DNA from: JAVKLU01 sp031538895
GTDB lineage: Bacteria > Pseudomonadota > Gammaproteobacteria > Burkholderiales > Burkholderiaceae
Direction: 5' to 3'
Assembly (NCBI GenBank): GCA_031538895.1
Contig: JAVKLU010000005.1
Coordinates: forward strand, 1-13,935
DNA length: 13,935 nucleotides
The translations under genes and the position numbers were made by a program. This document shows, piece after piece, positions 6,560 through 12,545 of this stretch. Under the pieces are notes generated by a model. It did not search any database and had not been told where the DNA came from. It saw only the letters and a program-made list of their open reading frames with translations. Numbering within the stretch: position 1 is the first letter of the stretch; each line of letters begins with the position of its first letter.

Positions 6560-8215
6560 ATGTCTCGTAAAATTTTTGTGACCACTGCACTGCCTTACGC
6601 CAACGGCGCCTTTCATCTGGGCCACATCATGGAATACATCCAAGCAGATATTTGGGTGCGGGCTTTGCGGATGGGCGGCAATGAAGTGCATTTTGTCGGC
6701 GCTGATGACGCACATGGTGCGCCGATCATGATTGCCGCGCAAAAAATAGGGATCTCACCGGATCAATTTGTCGGTGAAGTACAAGCCTCGCGCGCCCAGT
6801 ACTTAAAAGGTTTTGATTTATCTTTCGATCATTGGCATTCGACGCACAGTGTTGAAAATACTGAGTGGAGTCACAAAATTTATCGTATTTTGCGCGATCA
6901 AGCCAAGCTCATCACGACGCGTCAAGTTGAGCAATTTTTTGATCCCGAAAAAAATATGTTTTTGCCGGATCGGTTTATTAAAGGGACTTGCCCTAAATGT
7001 GATGCGGCGGATCAGTATGGTGATTCGTGCGAAGTGTGTAGTGCGGTGTATGCGCCGACAGAATTGAAAAGTCCCTATTCAGTGTTAAGCGGCGCGACGC
7101 CCCTATTAAAAAGTTCAGAACATTTTTTCTTTAAATTGTCAGATGATCAGTGTGTTAGTTTTTTACGCCAATGGAGTCAAGATGGCAAGCTGCAACCCGA
7201 AGTTTCGAACAAAGTGAAAGAGTGGTTAAACGATGATGAATCAGGCCAAACGGCGTTAACCGATTGGGACATCAGTCGCGATGCGCCGTATTTTGGAATC
7301 GAAATTCCCGATGCACCAGGAAAGTATTTTTATGTTTGGCTGGATGCGCCAATTGGCTATTTAGCATCCTTGGACAGTTATTTCAAAAGCAAAAATCAAG
7401 ACTGCACAGAGTTTTTAGCCGACCCAAACAGCGAGCAATATCACTTTATTGGTAAAGATATTATTTATTTTCACACTTTGTTTTGGCCCGCGATGTTGCA
7501 ATTTTCGGGTCAAAAACTGCCCAATAATATTTTTGTGCACGGCTTTATTACAGTCTCTGGCGCCAAAATGTCAAAGTCGCGTGGTACTGGAATCTCGCCG
7601 CTGAGGTATTTGGAGTTGGGACTTAACTCAGAATGGTTGCGCTATTACTTGGCAAGCAAATTATCAGAACGGGTTGAAGACATTGATTTTGGTATTGATG
7701 ATTTTGCCGCACGCATCAACAGCGATTTGGTGGGCAAGTACGTAAATTTGGCGAGCCGTTCCAGCGGATTTTTGTTGCAACATTTTGCCGGTCAGGTGGG
7801 TCTAATTAACGATACTGTGATTGCACCTTTACGCGCGGTTGTGCGTGACTTTCCAAGCTGGTACGAAAAACGCGAATACGGCCGCGTCTTGCGCGAGATC
7901 ATGCGCCAAGCTGATTTAATCAATCAATATGTCGATCAAGAAAAACCCTGGGTGTTGGCAAAATCAGAATCAGTGACGGACAAAGCGCGTTTACATGAAG
8001 TCTGTAGCACGATTTTGGAGGCCTTTCGTTTGTTGTCTTTGTCGCTTAAACCGGTCTTGCCTCAAACGATAGAAAAAGTTCAGGCGTGGTTGGGCGGTGA
8101 TGATGCCGCGTGGTTGTGGGTGGGTGTCGATATGCCTTTGAATGGAAGAATTGCGCCTTACCAGCATTTGATGACGCGCGTCGATGTGAAAACTTTGGAA
8201 GGTTTATTGAATTAA
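6560..8215 (+). CDS. metG: Methionyl-tRNA synthetase, catalytic core only
   Basis: MetRS charges tRNA-Met with methionine. The 551-residue class I synthetase has the HLGH signature at 19-22, GADDAHG (47-53), a zinc-knuckle insertion with C144-C147 and C157-C160, WLDAPIGY (260-267), and the KMSKS loop at 336-340. An alpha-helical anticodon-binding domain runs to about residue 540. The protein stops at KTLEGLLN, where many bacterial MetRS, E. coli's among them, continue through a linker into a Trbp111-like tRNA-binding and dimerisation domain. Only 70 bp separate the stop from the opposing ATPase gene, and no remnant of that domain was seen there. All catalytic motifs are intact, so it should be functional, probably as a monomer. 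ATG 6560 gives the family N-terminus; no strong Shine-Dalgarno sequence is visible. Confidence 0.96.
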   Translation: MSRKIFVTTALPYANGAFHLGHIMEYIQADIWVRALRMGGNEVHFVGADDAHGAPIMIAAQKIGISPDQFVGEVQASRAQYLKGFDLSFDHWHSTHSVENTEWSHKIYRILRDQAKLITTRQVEQFFDPEKNMFLPDRFIKGTCPKCDAADQYGDSCEVCSAVYAPTELKSPYSVLSGATPLLKSSEHFFFKLSDDQCVSFLRQWSQDGKLQPEVSNKVKEWLNDDESGQTALTDWDISRDAPYFGIEIPDAPGKYFYVWLDAPIGYLASLDSYFKSKNQDCTEFLADPNSEQYHFIGKDIIYFHTLFWPAMLQFSGQKLPNNIFVHGFITVSGAKMSKSRGTGISPLRYLELGLNSEWLRYYLASKLSERVEDIDFGIDDFAARINSDLVGKYVNLASRSSGFLLQHFAGQVGLINDTVIAPLRAVVRDFPSWYEKREYGRVLREIMRQADLINQYVDQEKPWVLAKSESVTDKARLHEVCSTILEAFRLLSLSLKPVLPQTIEKVQAWLGGDDAAWLWVGVDMPLNGRIAPYQHLMTRVDVKTLEGLLN

Positions 8216-8275
8216 ATGTTCAAGGATTTTTGATCCACCATTACGCAAGATTCGCACGTTTAATACTCATTCGAT

Positions 8276-8289
8276 TTAAGGGCCCTTAA
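8276..8289. repeat. 14-bp perfect palindrome over the ATPase stop codon
   Basis: TTAAGGGCCCTTAA is a perfect palindrome at the convergent metG/ATPase junction and contains the ATPase stop codon (TTA at 8286-8288 on the plus strand). As RNA it could only form a very short hairpin, with no T-run after it, so it is not a standard terminator. No other terminator was seen in this 70-bp gap. Confidence 0.6.
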
Positions 8290-10775
8290 CGCAAACGCGC
8301 GGCGTTGAAAACTACAAACAAAGACGATAAAGACATTCCGATTCCGGCATTTAATGGCGTCACATAGCCAAACGCCGCTAGCGGTAGCGCTATTCCGTTG
8401 TACATCAAGGCCCAAGCCAAATTTTGATAGGTAATGCGGCGCATTTTTTTCGAGATTGAAATGGCCGTTGTGATCATGCGTACATCATTCGTCGTTCCGA
8501 TCATTGCGGCGGCACCTTGCGCCAGAGGCGTACCACTGGCCAGCGCAATCGAGGCGTCTGCCTGTGCCAACAAGGGTGCATCGTTGACGCCATCGCCGAT
8601 CGCCAAAACGCAATGACCTTGGGCTTGTAATGCGCGCACAAACTCTGCTTTGTCTTGGGGATTAAGGCCACCGTGTGCCGCGATTCCCCATTTTTGCCCC
8701 CACCATGCCACGGTATTTTTACGATCGCCGGATAATAAATGGTAACGATAGGGCGTGCGCTCGCGCAGAAATTCGGTGACGTAAGGACGCGCTTGATCGC
8801 TAAAAACATAGCGCGCTAACAATCCGTTTTGATCAGCTAAAAAAATGGTGCTGTGTCCCAAATGCTGGGCGGACTCGATAAAGTATTGTTCATTTTGCGC
8901 GTTCAGTCGCGATCGAGTTTCGTCTGACCAAACTTGGGCGACAAATTCAAATGTGCCCAGCCGTACAGCACGCGTCCCATTGCCATCTTTAATTTCTGCC
9001 ATCACGCCCGCTGCGATCAGATTGCGATGATTGTGCAAAATAATGGCAGGCGCATCAAGATCCTGAGGCAGTGCTTGCACCAAGGCTAGTCCCAAAGGAT
9101 GGCTGGTGTGCGCCTCTAAGGCATGAACGTAACGCGCGCACAAGGCGGCATCATTCTGTCCTAAGATCGTTTCCGAAACCAAGTTAAATTGACCTTCAGT
9201 CAAGGTGCCCGTTTTATCAAACACAATATCGGTGATGCGTGCCAGAGCGTCTAGCGTATTGCCGCGCAAAGTGAGTAAGCCTTTTTTACTCAAGCGAGCA
9301 ATCGCCACCGCCCGTGCTGCGGGAACTGCCATCGACAAGGCGCAGGGACAACTGACCACCAACGCGGCAATCATGATTTGCAAACTGTATTGAAATCCCT
9401 GGCCTAAACTTAACCAGACGACTGCCGCACCCACGGCAATCACGCACACCATTAACAAGTAATAACGCGCGATTTGATCGACGATGCGTAAAGCCGGCGC
9501 TTGATAGGCGATTGCGTTTTGCACTTGATTGACGATTTGCGCGACGCGCGAATTTTGCGTATTGGTTTTAGCGCGCACCCATAAAACCTCGGCGATATTT
9601 TTGCTACCTGCATAAATCGGACTGCCGATGGTTTTGGGAACCGGCAAGCTTTCACCATTCAAGATCGCTTCTTCGACCAGTGATTGGCCGCTGACGACTG
9701 CGCCGTCAATCGCAAAAATTTCGCCTGCGCGAACACACAAGACCATATCGGCGCGTATGGCAAAGCTGGGAATCGTTCGCAAGCTTGCGGTATTAGGGTA
9801 GTCAGGAGCAAATTGCGCGCTTTGGGGTAGGGTACGTGCCAGTGTATCGATGTTATTAGTGGCAGTTTTTTGCACGGCGCGTTCGATGTAGCGTGCGGTC
9901 AATAGCAGCGCGACAAACATCGTAATTGAATCGTAATACGTTGGTCCGGCATCAAAAAACTGATTCCACATACTGGCCAAAAACGCGCTCAATATTCCAA
10001 AGACGACTGTGACATCCATGCTGATATAGCGCGCTTTAAGACTTAACCATGCGCCTTTAAATAGCGGCCCTGCGGAATAAAATACCACGGGTATGCTCAT
10101 GAGGAAACTGGCAAAACGCAGCATCGCCGCAGAACTAGAATCAATTTCCCATTTAAAGTAACTGGGCCACACGACCATCATCACTTGCATCGATGCAAAT
10201 AACGCGATGGTCATACGTAACAACAAACTGCGGCGCGCTTTTGCATCGGCTTCGCTCACACTGTTATAGCGCAAGGGTGTCGCCGCGTAACCTACGGCGC
10301 GTAAATTGTGCAAACTGTTTTTGAGCGCAACTTCGGGTTCGGCGAGTTGATTTTTTTTCCATTGCAAAACAATCGATTGCTGCGCTAAATTCACCGCAAC
10401 GCCAGTCAAATTTTGTTGTGCCAGCGCGCGCTCAATCAGCCATACACAGGCGGCACAATGAATTTCTGGCGCATGTAATTGCACACTGCAACGTTCGCCC
10501 TCGTAGGTGATTACCGATTGCCAATCAAAGTCGATGACTTCGATTAGTTCATCAATATTGGCTTTGGGGCTTTTGCCGGGACGATTGTAGAACTGATAAA
10601 AGTCACTCCAACCACCCGCCAAAATAGTTTGATGGATGGTTTTACAACCGTGGCAACAAAACCAGTGCGGCGTTTCGATGACCGTATTGACGATGTCGGT
10701 GTCGTTGGGACTACGCGCTTGACCGCAGTGATAACAGAAGCATTGTTCGGGAGTGAGGGATTCGAGTGAAAACAC
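8286..10775 (-). CDS. ccoI: Copper-translocating P-type ATPase, CcoI/FixI type
   Basis: This P1B-type ATPase is most like CcoI/FixI, which exports copper across the inner membrane for assembly of cbb3 oxidase. The 829 residues begin with a Cys-rich metal-binding domain (C12, C14, C17, C40, C41, C44), then an HMA domain with C107-A-A-C110. About eight membrane helices follow, near 185-205, 220-240, 251-270, 282-298, 438-457, 463-485, 785-803 and 808-826. The ion-path motif is C476-P-C478; the phosphorylation site is D520-KTGT; H559-P and G727-DGVND mark the ATP domain; Y792-N and M814-SLSS are the copper-type signatures in the last helices. The actuator loop reads LNGES (373 is Asn) rather than the usual TGES. 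The start is GTG 10775; a stop lies upstream with no ATG between. No ccoN/O/P/G/S genes adjoin it, so the CcoI assignment rests on sequence type alone. Confidence 0.88.
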   Translation of the reverse strand: MFSLESLTPEQCFCYHCGQARSPNDTDIVNTVIETPHWFCCHGCKTIHQTILAGGWSDFYQFYNRPGKSPKANIDELIEVIDFDWQSVITYEGERCSVQLHAPEIHCAACVWLIERALAQQNLTGVAVNLAQQSIVLQWKKNQLAEPEVALKNSLHNLRAVGYAATPLRYNSVSEADAKARRSLLLRMTIALFASMQVMMVVWPSYFKWEIDSSSAAMLRFASFLMSIPVVFYSAGPLFKGAWLSLKARYISMDVTVVFGILSAFLASMWNQFFDAGPTYYDSITMFVALLLTARYIERAVQKTATNNIDTLARTLPQSAQFAPDYPNTASLRTIPSFAIRADMVLCVRAGEIFAIDGAVVSGQSLVEEAILNGESLPVPKTIGSPIYAGSKNIAEVLWVRAKTNTQNSRVAQIVNQVQNAIAYQAPALRIVDQIARYYLLMVCVIAVGAAVVWLSLGQGFQYSLQIMIAALVVSCPCALSMAVPAARAVAIARLSKKGLLTLRGNTLDALARITDIVFDKTGTLTEGQFNLVSETILGQNDAALCARYVHALEAHTSHPLGLALVQALPQDLDAPAIILHNHRNLIAAGVMAEIKDGNGTRAVRLGTFEFVAQVWSDETRSRLNAQNEQYFIESAQHLGHSTIFLADQNGLLARYVFSDQARPYVTEFLRERTPYRYHLLSGDRKNTVAWWGQKWGIAAHGGLNPQDKAEFVRALQAQGHCVLAIGDGVNDAPLLAQADASIALASGTPLAQGAAAMIGTTNDVRMITTAISISKKMRRITYQNLAWALMYNGIALPLAAFGYVTPLNAGIGMSLSSLFVVFNAARLR

Positions 10776-10784
10776 GGACGTGGG

Positions 10785-10820
10785 AAAAAGTGAGCTGCAA
10801 GCAAAAAGTGAGCTGCAAGC
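10785..10820. repeat. Perfect 18-bp tandem duplication upstream of the ATPase gene
   Basis: AAAAAGTGAGCTGCAAGC occurs at 10785-10802 and again at 10803-10820, followed by a further AAAA. It ends 10 bp before the ATPase GTG start, in the divergent control region. The length is a multiple of three, but the ATPase frame meets a stop further upstream without a start codon, so the repeat is most likely untranslated leader. Identical copies suggest a recent duplication or a slippage-prone site. Confidence 0.9.
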
Positions 10821-10840
10821 AAAAGGCTTTCGCGTACAGC

Positions 10841-10872
10841 CTCATGATAAATCCTAGCAATAACATCATGAG
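10841..10872. promoter_or_regulatory. Possible operator: inverted repeat in the ccoI-tusA gap
   Basis: CTCATGAT at 10841-10848 is the exact reverse complement of ATCATGAG at 10865-10872; the two centres are 24 bp apart. It lies between divergent promoters, where a dimeric regulator or an RNA hairpin would act. The half-site core ATCATG recurs at 10893-10898. It does not match the FNR/ANR consensus (TTGAT-N4-ATCAA) that often controls cbb3-related genes. The regulator is unknown. Confidence 0.4.
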
Positions 10873-10927
10873 TAAAACGCGGCTTGTCCGCTATCATGCA
10901 GGAGAGATTTATTTTTAATTCTATATC

Positions 10928-11185
10928 ATGGACCATGTAATCAAGGATGGAATCACACCTGATCAGGTTTTAGATACCAGCGGTTTGCGCTGTCCTATGC
11001 CGATTTTGATGACGCAAAAACAGTTGGCTAAAATGACGGGGGGACAGATTTTGCACGTGATTGCGACGGATAAAGGCAGTTTGATTGACTTTCCTGTATT
11101 CACTCAAAAAACCGGCCACGAGTTATTAAGTCAAACGCAACACGAGGGCGTTTACGGATTTTTACTACGCCGTAAAATCAAATAA
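10928..11185 (+). CDS. TusA/SirA-family sulfur carrier protein
   Basis: This small cytosolic protein of 85 residues is a sulfurtransferase or sulfur-carrier homologue. The family signature is complete: LDTSGLRCPMPILMTQKQL, with the persulfide-carrying Cys22 in the CPMP motif (22-25), then VIATDKGSLIDFPVFTQKTGHELL and a C-terminal beta strand GVYGFLLRRK. Homologues act in tRNA thiolation (TusA) or sulfur trafficking; family membership alone does not tell which. ATG 10928 is forced by an in-frame stop at 10916-10918. The nearest AGGAG (10900-10904) lies about 23 bases upstream, too far for a normal ribosome site, so initiation may be weak or use another mechanism. It is divergent from the copper ATPase, and a functional link, if any, is only inferred from position. 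Confidence 0.9.
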   Translation: MDHVIKDGITPDQVLDTSGLRCPMPILMTQKQLAKMTGGQILHVIATDKGSLIDFPVFTQKTGHELLSQTQHEGVYGFLLRRKIK

Positions 11186-11265
11186 AAATGCAATACAAGC
11201 CGTCTAAAAATATGGTGTTGGACGTACTGATTTTTATCTGGGAAAGAAAATTCGTCGCTATCTTC

Positions 11266-11271
11266 TATAAT
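11266..11271 (+). promoter_or_regulatory. -10 box of the tRNA-His promoter
   Basis: A perfect TATAAT stands about 60 bp before the tRNA, followed by the GC-rich stretch GCGCGACC, the kind of discriminator seen at growth-rate-controlled stable-RNA promoters. No good -35 box is visible at 16-18 bp spacing (AAAGAA occupies it), so the assignment rests on the -10 box and position. Confidence 0.55.
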
Positions 11272-11331
11272 GCGCGACCTTTTCAGTGATGCTCAAATAA
11301 ATAATAGAAACACGCTGTAAAAGAACTCTAT

Positions 11332-11408
11332 GGTGGCTGTAGCTCAGTTGGTAGAGTCCAGGATTGTGATTCCTGTCGTCGTGGGTTCGAGTCCCATCAG
11401 CCACCCCA
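11332..11408 (+). tRNA. tRNA-His (anticodon GTG)
   Basis: The cloverleaf can be drawn fully. The acceptor stem GTGGCTG 11333-11339 pairs with CAGCCAC 11398-11404. The extra G-1 typical of tRNA-His is at 11332 and faces C73 at 11405. CCA is encoded at 11406-11408. The anticodon arm CAGGA-TTGTGAT-TCCTG (11359-11375) presents GTG at 11366-11368. The D loop contains AGTTGGTA and the T loop TTCGAGT. G-1 opposite C73 is the histidine identity element. No clear terminator was seen directly downstream; TAGAG/CTCTA can form only a short stem near 11425-11440. Confidence 0.97.
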
Positions 11409-11492
11409 ACGTTTTACTTAATCTTAGAGCGCGACTCTAGAAGACCTCTCTAGTGGTTCAAGGCAGGTTCAATGCGCTCTCTCATAGAGGCT

Positions 11493-12425
11493 ATGAAAAA
11501 AATTATTTGCTTGTATGCACTCTTCACTGTCAGTGCTTGGGCGGAGACACCGACAGTGGCTTCCTTGCGTCTTTGGCAGGCACAGCAAGAAAGAGTTTCG
11601 ACACTGGCTTGGCCGATCCGCCTGGCGGCTCTTTCGCGTTGCTTAGAAAAACAATACGACTACGGTTTGATTGCGGTCTCACTGGATCGCACGACCAAAC
11701 CCGAGATCAAAGAGGTTTGGCAGGCTGCTTTCAAAATTGATGCTGAGTTATCTACGGTGATCAGTGTTTTGCCTAACAGTCCCGCCACGCAGGCGGGCGT
11801 TCAGATCGGCGACGTGATCGTCGCTGTCAATGGTGTGCGCGGACAGTCCGATTTGATGCAGGCTTATAGGCAGTCATTCAATACCATCACCGCCAACTCG
11901 TCCTTACATGTGCGGGTTCGGCGTGATGAGGGTGTCGAAGTCGAACTGACCCTAGATGGCGTGCGGACTTGTGCGCTTGGGACCGCGGTCGGCGAAGGGG
12001 AAGAAGTGAATGCACGCGCCATCGGGCAGCGGGTAGTGGTGGACTCAGGACTTGAACGCTTGCTAAAAGAGGACGATCAATTGGCTTTTGTCATCGCGCA
12101 TGAAATCGCGCATGTGTTGTTGGGCCACACTGATCCTGCGCGCGAAAAAGACATCAATAACAAGCCAATCCGAATTGAGATGGAAAAATCAGCCGATGCC
12201 CTAGGAGTTGAATTGATGTATGACGCCGGTTACCCACCCGAGGCGGCGGGCTTGGCCCACGCGCAGATAGGGCGCGCTACTCACGGATTTTTCTCGCGCC
12301 TGTTTGGTTGGTATGGCCCTTATCTACCGACTGAACAACGAGTCAATTTCCTCAATGCCGAGGCCCAGAAGGTGCGTCAACAGCCACGATTGATTGCGAC
12401 TCAGGATAACGATCACTGGCAATAA
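11493..12425 (+). CDS. Exported PDZ-domain M48 family metalloprotease
   Basis: This is a predicted periplasmic zinc protease. From ATG 11493 it has 310 residues: a signal peptide (MKKIICLYALFTVSAWA, cleavage probably before ETP), a Tyr/Leu-rich region, a PDZ-like domain at about 85-155 (VISVLPNSPATQAGVQIGDVI), and an M48 catalytic domain. The zinc site H203-E204-x-x-H207 in AHEIAHVLLGH is followed by E231 in EKSADALG, the third ligand, so the active site is complete. Conserved NARAIGQRVVVDSGLERLL precedes it. The start was chosen for the signal peptide and TAGAGG 8 bp upstream; ATG 11472 would add seven residues. C50 and C160 could form a disulfide. Relatives in this superfamily serve envelope quality control, but this one's substrate is unknown. 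It begins 84 bp after tRNA-His. Confidence 0.88.
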   Translation: MKKIICLYALFTVSAWAETPTVASLRLWQAQQERVSTLAWPIRLAALSRCLEKQYDYGLIAVSLDRTTKPEIKEVWQAAFKIDAELSTVISVLPNSPATQAGVQIGDVIVAVNGVRGQSDLMQAYRQSFNTITANSSLHVRVRRDEGVEVELTLDGVRTCALGTAVGEGEEVNARAIGQRVVVDSGLERLLKEDDQLAFVIAHEIAHVLLGHTDPAREKDINNKPIRIEMEKSADALGVELMYDAGYPPEAAGLAHAQIGRATHGFFSRLFGWYGPYLPTEQRVNFLNAEAQKVRQQPRLIATQDNDHWQ

Positions 12426-12492
12426 ATATCGGTTCTGACTTGAGTGGACCGGCATTGTGCGGATGACAAGGGCGCTGGACGGTCCCAAATAA

Positions 12493-12521
12493 ACAAGGGT
12501 TGACTTTTGGTCAACCCTTGT
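12493..12521. terminator. Bidirectional terminator between the protease and Ig-repeat genes
   Basis: ACAAGGGTTGAC 12493-12504 pairs perfectly with GTCAACCCTTGT 12510-12521, a 12-bp stem with a 5-nt loop. On the plus strand it is followed by TTATCTTTT, and on the minus strand by TTTATTTGGG, so it can end transcripts of both convergent genes. It is the cleanest intrinsic terminator in the window. Confidence 0.85.
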
Positions 12522-12545
12522 ACTTATCTTTTACCCTATTTATTG

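Noticed and set aside
10841..10872. FNR/ANR box for the copper ATPase
   Set aside because: The inverted repeat does not fit TTGAT-N4-ATCAA and the half-site spacing is too wide.
10544..10936. A minus-strand frame of 130 codons with a repeated LLAAHF peptide
   Set aside because: It overlaps the N-terminus of the copper ATPase in another frame; the peptide repeat only reflects the 18-bp DNA duplication.
11409..11471. Attachment-site duplicate or terminator directly after tRNA-His
   Set aside because: No copy of the tRNA 3' end was found to the right within the window, and the TAGAG/CTCTA stem is too short and lacks a T-run.
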